Numbered from the stretch's first letter, positions 53,157-62,538 are shown. The stretch: 64,000 nucleotides of DNA from Actinomycetota bacterium (GCA_018268465.1 JAFDWN010000007.1:210258-274257); one strand, 5' to 3'. Notes: generated by a model not told the origin, from the letters alone. A program made the numbers and translations.

Positions 53157-55478
53157 ATGCTGACCCGCCATCCGGACATCCCCGAGTCCTCCCTCGCGAC
53201 CGCGGCGCTACAAGACGTCGCCGATCAGGTGCTGTGGCTGGCGACCGCGATGATCCACCACGCCAATCACGTCCGGCCCAATCTCAGCGGGCTGAAGGTC
53301 GGCGGTCATCAGGCCTCGTGCGCCTCGATCGCCACGATCATGACATCGTTGTTCTTCGAACAGTTGCGGGCCGGCGACCGGGTTTCGGTGAAGCCACACG
53401 CCTCGCCCGTCCTTCATGCGATCAACTACCTGCTCGGCGAACTCGACGAGAGCTATCTGACGCGCCTGCGCGAATTCGGCGGTCTGCAGAGCTATCCGAG
53501 CCGCACCAAGGACCCCGATCCCGTCGACTACTCGACCGGATCGGTGGGAATCGGTGCCACCGCACCGATCTGGGGTGCCATCGCGCGCCGCTACGTGCAC
53601 ACCGCCTTCGGCGGCGCGGGTTCGGGCAGGCAGTACTCACTGGTCGGCGACGCGGAACTGGACGAAGGCGCGGTGTGGGAAGCGATTCTCGACCCGTCGG
53701 TCGCCGAACTCGGCGAAATCGTCTGGGTCATCGACATGAACCGGCAGTCCCTGGACCGCGTGGTGCCCAACATCGCCGCGGGCCGCCTCGCCTCGATGTT
53801 CTCGGCGGCGGGCTGGCAGGTCATCGACGTCAAATTCGGCACGCTCCTCGAAGCGCTGTTCAGGCGCCAGGGCGGCGGATCGCTTCGGCAGCGGATCCTC
53901 GACATGCCCAACCCCGAGTACCAACGCCTCCTGCGATGCGACGCAGGGGAACTGCGCTCCCGGTTGCCCGGCGACGGTCCGGGCGCCGCCGAAATCGCGT
54001 CCCTGATACGTGAACTCGACGACGACACGCTGGTGCGGGCGATCAGCAACCTCGGCGGGCACGACCTCGACGCGCTGCGGGAAGCCTTCGCGCAGATCGA
54101 CGACCGCCGGCCCACCGTCATCATCGCCTACACCGTCAAGGGCTACGGCCTGCCGATCCAGGGACACCCCCAGAACCACTCGTCGCTGCTGAGCATCGAG
54201 CAGTTCGGAGAATTGGCCGACCGGGTGGGCAAGGACGCTGCCGCGCCGTGGGGCCGGTTCGATCCGCAATCCGCGGCGGGCCGGATCTGCGCGGAAGCCG
54301 GCGACCGGCTACACCGAGGTGCATCCGCACCCGTCGCGCCTCCCGCCGTGCCCACCGAAATCGGACGAAATCCGTTGGCCGTCACCACCACCCAGGCAGC
54401 GCTCGGCCGTGTGCTGCTGGACCTCACGCGCGAAGCGCCCGACGTCGCCCGCCGGGTGGTCACGGTCAGTCCCGACGTCAGTTCGACTACCAACCTGGCC
54501 GGTTGGCTGAACAAGGTCGGGGTGTGGTCGCCCACCGAACGCCGCGACTGGTTCGCTGACGACGCCGAGACCATCATGCACTGGCGTGAACGTCCAACGG
54601 GCCAGCACATCGAACTGGGCATAGCCGAGACGAACCTGGTCGGCCTGATCGGGGAACTCGGGGCGACCTGGAGCCGTTGGGGTGAGCCGCTGCTGCCCAT
54701 CGGTGTCCTCTACGATCCGTTCGTCGAACGGGCGCTGGAACCATGGTCTTTCGGCATCTACGCCGGAGGGCAGTCGATTCTCGTCGGCACCCCGGCCGGC
54801 GTCACACTCGCCGCGGAGGGCGGTGCGCACCAGTCGATCAAGACCCCGTCCATCGGCATCGAACAGCCCGGTTGTGTCTCCTACGAACCGGCGTTCGCCG
54901 TCGAGGTGGAATGGATCCTGCTGCACTGCATGGCACAACTGGGCCGGCCCAGTGGGCGGTCAGCCTATCTGCGGTTGTCCACCCGGCCGGTGCACCAGGA
55001 TCTGGCCGCTCTGCCCGGCGACCCGGCCGCGCGGGAGCGGCGCCGCCGCCAGGTCGTCGCCGGCGCATACACCCTGCGCCCGAAAACCCATCCGGCCGTG
55101 CGTATCGTCACGATGGGCGCGGTGGCGACCGAAGCACTTTCAGCATCGGATCGGTTGGCGCACAACGGTATCGACGCAGAGGTGGTGTGCGTCACCAGTC
55201 CCGGCCTGCTCTTCGACGCGACGCTGGCGCGGCAGGGTAAGGGTGACGCCCCGTCGTGGATTCTCGACCAGGTCTTCCCCGCCGATCGTCCGGCACCGAT
55301 GGTCACCGTCCTCGACGGCCATCCGCACGCGCTGGCGTTCCTGCCGGCGGTGACCGGGGCCGCGCATCGGTCGCTGGGCGTCACCGAGTTCGGCCGGGCC
55401 GGCGCGCTGGACGACGTCTACCGCTGGCATGGCATCGACGCCGACGCCATCGTGCGCGCGGCGCTGGACCTGGTGTGA
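53157..55478 (+). CDS. Pyruvate dehydrogenase E1-like/transketolase-family enzyme
   Basis: A 773-residue thiamine-diphosphate enzyme of the homodimeric E1 (AceE)/transketolase superfamily, shorter than the roughly 930 residues of mycobacterial AceE. The ThDP/Mg motif begins SLVGDAELDEGAVWE and ends WVIDMNRQS; the N-terminal HANHVRPNLSGLKVGGHQAS and YTVKGYGLPIQGHPQNHS are typical; the pyrimidine domain reads QHIELGIAETNLVGLIGELG. It should decarboxylate a 2-oxo acid; pyruvate or a branched-chain 2-oxo acid is possible. ATG at 53157 is preferred to 53130 because AAGGA lies seven bases upstream. Divergent Lrp regulation points to control by an amino acid or 2-oxo acid. No E2 or E3 gene is adjacent. 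Confidence 0.85.
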   Translation: MLTRHPDIPESSLATAALQDVADQVLWLATAMIHHANHVRPNLSGLKVGGHQASCASIATIMTSLFFEQLRAGDRVSVKPHASPVLHAINYLLGELDESYLTRLREFGGLQSYPSRTKDPDPVDYSTGSVGIGATAPIWGAIARRYVHTAFGGAGSGRQYSLVGDAELDEGAVWEAILDPSVAELGEIVWVIDMNRQSLDRVVPNIAAGRLASMFSAAGWQVIDVKFGTLLEALFRRQGGGSLRQRILDMPNPEYQRLLRCDAGELRSRLPGDGPGAAEIASLIRELDDDTLVRAISNLGGHDLDALREAFAQIDDRRPTVIIAYTVKGYGLPIQGHPQNHSSLLSIEQFGELADRVGKDAAAPWGRFDPQSAAGRICAEAGDRLHRGASAPVAPPAVPTEIGRNPLAVTTTQAALGRVLLDLTREAPDVARRVVTVSPDVSSTTNLAGWLNKVGVWSPTERRDWFADDAETIMHWRERPTGQHIELGIAETNLVGLIGELGATWSRWGEPLLPIGVLYDPFVERALEPWSFGIYAGGQSILVGTPAGVTLAAEGGAHQSIKTPSIGIEQPGCVSYEPAFAVEVEWILLHCMAQLGRPSGRSAYLRLSTRPVHQDLAALPGDPAARERRRRQVVAGAYTLRPKTHPAVRIVTMGAVATEALSASDRLAHNGIDAEVVCVTSPGLLFDATLARQGKGDAPSWILDQVFPADRPAPMVTVLDGHPHALAFLPAVTGAAHRSLGVTEFGRAGALDDVYRWHGIDADAIVRAALDLV

Positions 55479-55517
55479 CGCTTGGATTTCCACGCATCGT
55501 CCGGATGCACCGACATG

Positions 55518-56345
55518 TCAGCGACGGTGCGGAACAGACTCGTCGGGGGCCTCCCGAAGCGCCCGCCACAGCTGTGCGGCGGTGATCCGGGCGTGGCCGT
55601 CGGGCACGATTCTCGAGCCGCTCGCGGGCTGATCGGCGGGTACGCCGCCGATGTGTTCGATCAGCGCGACGGCCAGCGCCCGCACCTTGAGGTTGGCCCG
55701 CTGACTGGTGTCCCGCAGCGTCTTCCACGCGGTGTCGGCGTCACAGCCCAACTGCCCCATGACGGCGCCCTTGGCCTGTTCGATACAGCCACGGGACTGG
55801 ACGATCGCAAGCGCCTGATCGATGGCGGTGGTGGCGGTGGCGGCCACCAGCGCCGACGCCACCAGCTGTTCGTAGCCGATCAGCGTCGTCACCGTCGTGG
55901 CGTCGGCGGGACCGCTCAGCGTCGACGAGAGCACCACGGTGGTTTCGTCGCCCCACGAACCGGGTACGGCGGCCGCGCCCACCACCGGGTGCACGTCGGC
56001 GACACCGGCGTCGGCGATCGCAGCGGCGCCGAGAGCGGGCCAGCGGTCGTCGCGGGTGACGGCCAGGCTGATCACCGGCAGCTGATGGCGCACCGCGTCG
56101 GGTACCGGACCGCCGCAGCGCACCTGAGCCGCGATCACGCCGTTCTCGATACCCCGGTGCGCCAGGACATGGACACCCGAGCCGTCGCCGGCGCTGACGG
56201 CCAGACCGAGCGCCTCGGGCAGATCGGCGGCCACGCGTTCCAGGATGCGGTCGAGCAGCTCCCCGAGTTGGGTGTTGCGCCGAAGTTGGTCCAACGTTAT
56301 GGGCAAAGGCCGCTCCTGCGCCGGTGATCGGTGGTCAGTCGACAC
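55518..56345 (-). CDS. GAF-ANTAR RNA-binding antitermination regulator
   Basis: A 275-residue protein with a GAF sensor domain (about 20-165, LGELLDRILERVAADLPEAL) and an ANTAR domain (about 175-235: DQALAIVQSRGCIEQAKGAV then MGQLGCDADTAWKTLRDTSQ and NLKVRALAVALIEHIGG). ANTAR domains bind paired hairpins in mRNA leaders and prevent termination. The GTG at 56345 overlaps the STAS gene by 11 bases; TTG at 56306, six bases after CAGGAG, is a good alternative. It is the last gene of the module with the hybrid kinase, which could link stress signals to RNA-level control. Confidence 0.87.
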   Translation of the reverse strand: MSTDHRSPAQERPLPITLDQLRRNTQLGELLDRILERVAADLPEALGLAVSAGDGSGVHVLAHRGIENGVIAAQVRCGGPVPDAVRHQLPVISLAVTRDDRWPALGAAAIADAGVADVHPVVGAAAVPGSWGDETTVVLSSTLSGPADATTVTTLIGYEQLVASALVAATATTAIDQALAIVQSRGCIEQAKGAVMGQLGCDADTAWKTLRDTSQRANLKVRALAVALIEHIGGVPADQPASGSRIVPDGHARITAAQLWRALREAPDESVPHRR

Positions 56346-56646
56346 GTCTGACGGTCGTGATGCGGTCGAGTCCGGAGATCCGCAACAGCGCCGTCACCGG
56401 TCCGCGGTCGCGAATGCTCACCGTCAGTTTGGTGTGGGCGGCGACGGTGAACAGCGCCCGCATCGCGGCACTGTCGCAGTACGTCACCTCGCGCAGATCC
56501 ACCTCGACGGTGTCCGCCGCGGACGCGGCCTCGTCGAGGACGACGCGGAACTGGTCGACGTTGGACAGGTCGATCTCACCTCGCGCCGTGACCAGGGGTG
56601 CGCACGCGTCATCGCCGGACGCCACCACGAACTGCGGCTCGGTCAA
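56335..56646 (-). CDS. STAS-domain anti-sigma-factor antagonist
   Basis: A 103-residue single STAS domain, like RsbV/SpoIIAA. The N-terminal GEIDLSNVDQFRVVLDEA, VEVDLREVTYCDSAAMRAL with the phospho-acceptor Ser at about residue 59 (DSAA in place of DSSG), and VSIRDRGPVTALLRISGLD are visible. An RsbW-type kinase would phosphorylate that Ser and a PP2C phosphatase would remove it; both activities are encoded in the protein just upstream. The TTG at 56646 follows AAGGAGG by nine bases. Confidence 0.9.
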   Translation of the reverse strand: MTEPQFVVASGDDACAPLVTARGEIDLSNVDQFRVVLDEAASAADTVEVDLREVTYCDSAAMRALFTVAAHTKLTVSIRDRGPVTALLRISGLDRITTVRRVD

Positions 56647-56764
56647 CGGTCACGCCTCCTTAGACGAGTGCGGGACGGGCGCTGTCGTACGGCAATTGTC
56701 GCGCGTTCGACGCCGCACGTGCAGCGCTGCGAGGGTGCGGACGGCGGGTCCCGCCCCGGGGCCG

Positions 56765-59700
56765 TCACCGGGTCACACTCGCACACAGCCGAACGGTGGT
56801 GCCCGCGGCGTCGGAGTGAAAGGACACGTCGTTCATCAACGCCCGCATCAGCGTCACGCCCCGGCCACGGTGCAGGCCGGTGTCCGTCCGTGGGGTCTTC
56901 CACGAGCCGCAATCGCTGATGGTGAGCCGGAGCTGGTCGACGAGGGCGGTCGCGTGCAGGGTGATGGCGCCGTCCGGTTCGTCGCGGTGGCCGTGTTCGA
57001 TGGCGTTGGCCAGGGCTTCACCCGCGGCGATCAGGACGTCATAGGCCTGTTCGGTGTCGATCCCCGCACGCGTCAGCCAGCTCCGCAGCGCGGCACGCGT
57101 CGCCGCGAGGTGACCCGCGTCGGCGGATATGCGCACTTCCAGGGGCGGCGGTTGTCGGTAGAGCAGCAGTGCGACGTCGTCCTGGTAGCCGCCACCGGGC
57201 ACCAACCGGGTCATGATCTCGCTCGCGAGATCATCGAGAACCCTGGCGCCGCCCCCCTCGACGAGGCCGGCCGCGCGCGCGATGCCGTCGTCGAGCGACT
57301 GGCGACGCCGTTCGACCAGGCCGTCGGTGTAGAGCAGCAGGGTGGCGCGGGGCGGCATGGTGACCCGGGCTTCTGCCCGGGACGGCTGCGGAGTGAGGCC
57401 CAGCGGGACCGCACGAACCTCGTCGAGCATCTGCGTGGTGTGGTCCGCGTGGACGAGGATGGGCGGCGGGTGACCGGCGGTGGAATACACCAGCTCACCG
57501 GTCTCGGGGTCGAGTACCGCACACAGCGCCGTGGTGCACTGCGCGCCGGGCAGGCGGGCGGCGAACCGGTCCAGTCCCTCCAAGGCGGCGCGGGGACTGG
57601 GATGCTCGAGCAGCAGCGCGCGGCAGGCGCTGCGCAGCTGCCCCATGACGCTGGCGGCGGCCAGGCCGTGGCCGACGCAGTCGCCGACGACCAGCGCGAT
57701 GCGCCCGTCGTCGAGTTCGACGACGTCGTACCAGTCGCCGCCGACCTGCAGCGGGCGCGTCGCGGGCTGGTAGCGCACCTCGAATCCGTCGGGCAGGCGG
57801 GCCGGACCCAGGATCGCGTGCTGCAGCGCCAACGCCGTCTCCCGTTGCTGGTCGAGTTGATGCACGCGCTGCAGACCCTGATCCAGGCGGCCGGCGAGCA
57901 CGGTCAGCAGTTCGTGGTCCGCGGGGGTGAACGGATGGCGATCCTCAAGCTCGATCGACACGACCACCACACCCCGCGGATGGCGCAGCGCGATGCCGAC
58001 CACGCCGGTTTCGTCCTGCTGCGGGGTGAGCAGGCCACCGTCGCGCGAGGCCTCGATGATCCGGCGGCTGCGCTCGGGCAGGTCTGCCCAGTGCGCGGGC
58101 GGCCCGACCACCACGAGTTCCGGCGGGCGGGCCGCGGCGCCGGCGGTTTGGTCGCGAGCGGGGAAGGTGGTGGCCACGACGCGGCGCGCGTGCCACAGGT
58201 GCCGCAGCGCGGTGCCCGCCGCCCGCAGCGCATCCTCGACGGTGTCCGCCTGGGCGAGTTGCTGATTGACGGCGGCGAGCGCGGTGGTGCGTTGCACGAC
58301 GTAGTGCTCGTCGGTGGTGTCCCGGAAGGTACCGACGATGACACGCCCGCCGGTGTCGGGATCGGCGGCATGGCTGAAGCTGATGGTGATCCACAGCCGG
58401 GGGCCGTCCCGGTGGGACACCGGGATCGTGAACGTGCCGCGGGGGCGACTGAGCAGCTCGTCGTGGGCGGCAACGATCAGACTGTGGGCCTCGGGATCCT
58501 CCGTGGCGTCGGGCCACCACGGCGCGGCCGGTGGGTAGGGCAGGCCGTCGGCGCCGTAGCCGAGGATATCGGTGAACGCCGCATTGATCTCCACCACGGC
58601 GCCGTGCTCGTCGCAGACGAAGAACGCCTCCTGCAACGAGTCGATGAGCGCGGCGCGCCACCGGGTGTGGTGGCCGCGCATGCGCGCGAGTTCGATGTTG
58701 GCCCGCACCCGCGCCACCAGATCGGCCGCCGCGAACGGTTTGGCCAGATAGTCGTCGGCGCCGGCCCGCAGACCTTCGATGGAATCGTCCTGGCCGGCAC
58801 GCGCCGACAGCAGCAGTACGGGCAGTGCGGCGGTACGCGGATCGGACCGGAGCGCGGCGAGCAGCTCGAAGCCGTCCATCCCCGGCATCATGACATCGCT
58901 GATCACCAGGTCGGGGAGGTCGGCGCGGGCGGCCTGCAGGGCCAGCACGCCGTCGGCGACGGTGTCGACGCGGTACCCCGCGGCGCACAGCAGCCGGTCC
59001 AGGTATTCGCGCATGTCGGCGTTGTCGTCGACGACCAGCACACGCGCTCCTGCCGCCGATCCCGCCGCGCCGCCGGTCGGCCCCGCGACGCCGTCGTCGG
59101 GTAACCACTGCAGCGCTTCGGTCACGTACGGGTCGGCGATGCGGGCGATGTCGCGCGTACCCGCGGTGGCGTCGTGGCGCTCGGCGGGCAGGTGGGCGGT
59201 GCCGAAGGGCAGCCGGACCGTGAACGCCGAGCCCCGCCCCTCGGTGCTGTCGGCGGCGATGCTGCCGCCGTGCATCCCCACCAGTTCCCTGACCAGCGCC
59301 AGACCGATACCGCTGCCCTCGATGGAACGCGCTCGCGCGGTCTCGACGCGGTAGAAGCGCTCGAACAGCCGGGGCATCTCGTCGGCGGGCACGCCGATCC
59401 CCGTGTCGGAGACCGTGATCACCGCGTCGTCACCGTCGCGGGCGCACACCAGGCTGACCGAACCCGTGAACGTGTACTTCAGCGCGTTGGACAGCAGGTT
59501 CAGGATCACCTTCTCCCACATGTCCCGGTCCAGGTGGACCGGCTCCCCCAGCGGGGGACAGTTCACGGTGAACGTCAGTCCCGCGCGTTCGATGGCCGAA
59601 CGGAAGACGCTGGCCAGCTCGGCGGTGACGGCGGCGATGTCGACGGGCTCGTAGTGGGCCTGCATGCGGCCCGCTTCGATGCGGGAGAAATCCAGCAGTG

Positions 59701-60922
59701 CGGTGACGAGTTTGTTCAGTCGCAGCGCGTTTCGGTGGACGAGGTCGAGTTCGCCGCGGGTGTGCTCGTCGATGCCGGCCGGATGGGCGCGCAGTTCGGC
59801 GACGGGTCCCAGGATAAGCCCCAGCGGTGTGCGGAACTCGTGGCTGATGTTGGCGAAGAATGTGGTCTTCGCCCGATCCAATTCGGCCAGTTCGGCAGCG
59901 CGCCGCTGTTGGGCCTGATAACTGCGGACGCTGGCGATCGCCGCCGCGAGGTGGCCGGCCACCAGGGTGACGAAACCGCGGTACTCGTCGTCCAGTGGCC
60001 GGTAGCGGTTGAGCGCCGCGACCAGGAAGCCGCACGGCACGCCGCCCCGCTGGGGGATGGGGACCACCAGGGCCCGGGTGGGCGGTTCGGGCCAGGCGCC
60101 CGCCGGCAGGTCGCCGAACCGCGCCGGGTCGAGGTCGACCACGACCGTCACACCCCGCGCCGGCTGTTCGGCGGGCCAGACGTCGGCACCATCGGCGGGA
60201 AACACGAGTGGCGCAGCGCGATGCCCGCGGTCGATGCCGCTCGTGGCCGCCAGGCGGGCCGAACCGTCCGCGGTCAGCAGGTAGGTCAGGGTGAATGGCA
60301 GGTCGCGTGTGTTACCCCCGAGTTGGAGGGCCGCGAAAGCCAGGGTCTCCTCTTCGGAACGGCTGAGGCTGGGATCCGAACCCAGATCCCGCAACGTGGC
60401 GATGCGCCGCTCCGCGATCACCCGGTTGGTGTCCTCGCTGACCACACAGAGCATGCCGACGACCTGCCCGCCGTCGTCGCGCAGCGGACTGTACGAGAAC
60501 GTGTGGTAGGACTCCTCGGGATAGCCCGACCGCTCCAGGAACAGGAGCAGTCCCTCGTCCCACGTCGCCTCACCCGTGGCGAGGACGTGCTCGATGCGGG
60601 GGCCGACGTCGTCCCAGATCTCCGCCCAGACCTCCCCGGCGGGACGGCCGAGCGCCCACGGGTACTTGCGGCCCAGCGTGTCCCGGCGGTAGGCGGCGTT
60701 GCAGAAGAACGTGCGATCCGGACCCCACGCCATCCACATCGCGAACCGCGACGACAGCAGGATGTCCACCGCCGTCTGCAGACTCTGCGGCCACGTATCC
60801 GGCGTCCCCAGGGCGGTCGCCGCCCAGTCCACCTTCGCCAGGTCGCCACCGACAGCGGGGTCGGACGCGAATGTCGTTGTCGCCCAGTTATTCGCGGGTT
60901 GTTCCGCGTCGTCAACGCCCAA
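56765..60922 (-). CDS. Hybrid histidine kinase-receiver-PP2C-RsbW signalling protein
   Basis: A 1385-residue cytosolic protein with no membrane segment. Domains in order: PAS-like (about 30-170), GAF (180-335), HisKA with His361 (ISHEFRTP), HATPase (460-575: NLLSNALKYT, DTGIGVP, GSGIGLALV), receiver (625-745) with Asp676 and Lys728, PAS (755-875), GAF (885-1020), PP2C/SpoIIE phosphatase (1040-1255: GGDWYDV, GDCVGHG, YTDG, QDDV), and RsbW-like ATPase (1260-1385: GEALANAIEHGH, DCGSW, GRG). All key residues of the two kinases, receiver and phosphatase are kept. It can join a phosphorelay with the partner-switch that controls stress sigma factors. The TTG at 60922 follows GGGAGGG by about seven bases. 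STAS and ANTAR genes follow. Confidence 0.9.
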   Translation of the reverse strand: MGVDDAEQPANNWATTTFASDPAVGGDLAKVDWAATALGTPDTWPQSLQTAVDILLSSRFAMWMAWGPDRTFFCNAAYRRDTLGRKYPWALGRPAGEVWAEIWDDVGPRIEHVLATGEATWDEGLLLFLERSGYPEESYHTFSYSPLRDDGGQVVGMLCVVSEDTNRVIAERRIATLRDLGSDPSLSRSEEETLAFAALQLGGNTRDLPFTLTYLLTADGSARLAATSGIDRGHRAAPLVFPADGADVWPAEQPARGVTVVVDLDPARFGDLPAGAWPEPPTRALVVPIPQRGGVPCGFLVAALNRYRPLDDEYRGFVTLVAGHLAAAIASVRSYQAQQRRAAELAELDRAKTTFFANISHEFRTPLGLILGPVAELRAHPAGIDEHTRGELDLVHRNALRLNKLVTALLDFSRIEAGRMQAHYEPVDIAAVTAELASVFRSAIERAGLTFTVNCPPLGEPVHLDRDMWEKVILNLLSNALKYTFTGSVSLVCARDGDDAVITVSDTGIGVPADEMPRLFERFYRVETARARSIEGSGIGLALVRELVGMHGGSIAADSTEGRGSAFTVRLPFGTAHLPAERHDATAGTRDIARIADPYVTEALQWLPDDGVAGPTGGAAGSAAGARVLVVDDNADMREYLDRLLCAAGYRVDTVADGVLALQAARADLPDLVISDVMMPGMDGFELLAALRSDPRTAALPVLLLSARAGQDDSIEGLRAGADDYLAKPFAAADLVARVRANIELARMRGHHTRWRAALIDSLQEAFFVCDEHGAVVEINAAFTDILGYGADGLPYPPAAPWWPDATEDPEAHSLIVAAHDELLSRPRGTFTIPVSHRDGPRLWITISFSHAADPDTGGRVIVGTFRDTTDEHYVVQRTTALAAVNQQLAQADTVEDALRAAGTALRHLWHARRVVATTFPARDQTAGAAARPPELVVVGPPAHWADLPERSRRIIEASRDGGLLTPQQDETGVVGIALRHPRGVVVVSIELEDRHPFTPADHELLTVLAGRLDQGLQRVHQLDQQRETALALQHAILGPARLPDGFEVRYQPATRPLQVGGDWYDVVELDDGRIALVVGDCVGHGLAAASVMGQLRSACRALLLEHPSPRAALEGLDRFAARLPGAQCTTALCAVLDPETGELVYSTAGHPPPILVHADHTTQMLDEVRAVPLGLTPQPSRAEARVTMPPRATLLLYTDGLVERRRQSLDDGIARAAGLVEGGGARVLDDLASEIMTRLVPGGGYQDDVALLLYRQPPPLEVRISADAGHLAATRAALRSWLTRAGIDTEQAYDVLIAAGEALANAIEHGHRDEPDGAITLHATALVDQLRLTISDCGSWKTPRTDTGLHRGRGVTLMRALMNDVSFHSDAAGTTVRLCASVTR

Positions 60923-61035
60923 CCGGCAGCCCTCCCGTTCAGCCTGACCGGGTCTGCTGCCGCGGATCGTCTCACTGCGGGGTATCCGCCCCGACCCTAC
61001 CGCACCGGGGCCGGCTCACGACGCGGTCGACGGCG

Positions 61036-61371
61036 CTAGGTGGCGACCTCCTCGATCTGCAACTCGCCCATCTCCGACCAGCCGTCGGCGTCGATGACGG
61101 TGTGCAGGATCTGCGGTGTTCTGGTCAGTGCGGGCCGCATCGCATCCAGTCCGGCCTGGAAATGGGGTGCGGTGACGTGGGCGACCCCGGCGTCCTGATC
61201 CCGAAACGCTTCGACCAGAACGAATTCGGACGGGTTGTCGACGCTGCGGGACCACTCGTACCAGAGGTTTCCCGGCTCGGCCCGGGTGGCCTCGGTGAAG
61301 GCCTTGGTCCTGGCGATCCAGCCGTCGGCGTGTTCGGGCTGGACGGTGAACTTGACCACGATGAAGATCAT
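61036..61371 (-). CDS. ABM-fold monooxygenase-like protein
   Basis: A 111-residue dimeric alpha-beta-barrel protein of the antibiotic-biosynthesis-monooxygenase (YgiN-like) family. It begins MIFIVVKFTVQPEHADGWIA, with EPGNLWYEWSRSVDNPSEFV and a HVTAPHFQAGLDAM segment, typical of the fold. Members oxidise quinol- or anthrone-type compounds without cofactor. The ATG at 61371 follows GGAGTACCGAC. It lies 17 bases after the alcohol dehydrogenase gene and is thus in its operon; role with that enzyme is unclear. Confidence 0.85.
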   Translation of the reverse strand: MIFIVVKFTVQPEHADGWIARTKAFTEATRAEPGNLWYEWSRSVDNPSEFVLVEAFRDQDAGVAHVTAPHFQAGLDAMRPALTRTPQILHTVIDADGWSEMGELQIEEVAT

Positions 61372-61388
61372 GTCGGTACTCCTTTGAG

Positions 61389-62429
61389 TCAGGCGCTCAC
61401 GAGCACTTTGAGCGCACCCGTGTCACCCGCGCGAGAGAACACGTCGTAGGCGGCTTCGAACTCGTCGAGCGCGAAGCGGTGGGTGATCATCGACGACGTG
61501 TCGAGCTGGCGGCTGGCGACCAGTTCGATCAGCGTGGGTGTCGAGTAGGTGTCGACGAGGCCGGTCGTCAGCGTCAGGTTCTTGATCCAGAGATCCTCGA
61601 GGTGCAGCGTGACGGGGGCGCCGTGCACGCCGATGTTGGCGACGTGTCCGCCGGGCCGGACCAGGGACACGGCGAGATCGAAGGTCTGCGGGATCCCGAC
61701 CGCCTCCATGGTCACGTCGGCACCCAATCCGCCGGTGAGGTCGGCGATCACCGCTGCGGCATCGTCGCGGTCGGGGTTCACCACGATGTCGGCCCCCATC
61801 TTGTGCGCCGCCTCGAGCCGGGATTCGGCGCGGTCGATCGCCACGATGTGGCTGGGGCTGAACAGCTTCGCCGTGAGGACCGCGGCCAGCCCGATCGGTC
61901 CGACACCGACGATCGCCACCACATCGGCCGGACGCACCGTCCCGTTGAGCACACCCACTTCGTAGGCGGTGGGCAGGATGTCGGCGAGCAGGATCATCTG
62001 CTCGTCGCCGACTCCGTCGGGAATCTTGTAGGTCGAGTTGTCCGCGAACGGGACCCTGACATATTCGGCCTGGGTGCCGTCGATCAGATGACCCAGGATC
62101 CAGCCTCCGCCGCCGCGGCATTGGCCGTAGGCGCGTTCGCGGCAGTAGCGGCAGCTGCCGCAGGAGCTGATGCAGGAGACCAGCACCCGATCACCCACCT
62201 TGACTCGTCCCACGGCGGATCCCACCTCGACGACCGTGCCGACCGCCTCGTGGCCCAGGATGCGACCCGGGGTGGTCTCTGGGACGTCGCCTTTGAGGAT
62301 GTGCAGGTCGGTGCCGCAGATGGTGACGGCGTCGACGCGCACCACCGCATCGGTGGGCGCCTGGATTGCCGCATCCGGTACCGAGTCCCACGATCGCTGT
62401 CCGCTGCCGTGGTACACAAGCGCTTTCAC
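61389..62429 (-). CDS. Zinc-dependent alcohol dehydrogenase
   Basis: A 346-residue medium-chain alcohol dehydrogenase. Catalytic zinc ligands are in TICGTDLHILKG and GHEAVG, the structural site is SCGSCRYCRERAYGQC, and the Rossmann motif is VGVGPIGLAAVL. The sequence GHLIDGTQAEYVRVPFADNS is typical of secondary alcohol dehydrogenases (isopropanol type). GTG at 62429 is nine bases after CGGAG and begins the family N-terminus. It follows the GroEL paralog after a strong hairpin, an arrangement like the propane-oxidation gene cluster of mycobacteria, in which 2-propanol would be the substrate. Confidence 0.9.
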   Translation of the reverse strand: MKALVYHGSGQRSWDSVPDAAIQAPTDAVVRVDAVTICGTDLHILKGDVPETTPGRILGHEAVGTVVEVGSAVGRVKVGDRVLVSCISSCGSCRYCRERAYGQCRGGGGWILGHLIDGTQAEYVRVPFADNSTYKIPDGVGDEQMILLADILPTAYEVGVLNGTVRPADVVAIVGVGPIGLAAVLTAKLFSPSHIVAIDRAESRLEAAHKMGADIVVNPDRDDAAAVIADLTGGLGADVTMEAVGIPQTFDLAVSLVRPGGHVANIGVHGAPVTLHLEDLWIKNLTLTTGLVDTYSTPTLIELVASRQLDTSSMITHRFALDEFEAAYDVFSRAGDTGALKVLVSA

Positions 62430-62467
62430 TGTCGATACTCCGATCGCCTGACGAAAAGGCAGTTGGG

Positions 62468-62523
62468 GAGTCACACCGATCGCCGCGGCCTGGCGGGGCC
62501 TCGTGCGGCGATCGGTGTGACTC
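62468..62523 (-). terminator. Strong hairpin between groEL paralog and alcohol dehydrogenase gene
   Basis: Perfect 19-base arms (62468-62486 GAGTCACACCGATCGCCGC and its complement at 62505-62523) enclose an 18-base loop. It begins 15 bases after the groEL stop. There is no T tract. It may be a mycobacterial terminator, an RNA-processing site setting different levels for the two genes, or an operator. Confidence 0.7.
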
Positions 62524-62538
62524 GGGTGGGCGAAACGA

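Noticed and set aside
56324-59104. A 926-residue open frame on the plus strand opposite the hybrid kinase
   Set aside because: Low-complexity antisense reading; the opposite strand shows intact PP2C, receiver and ATPase motifs.
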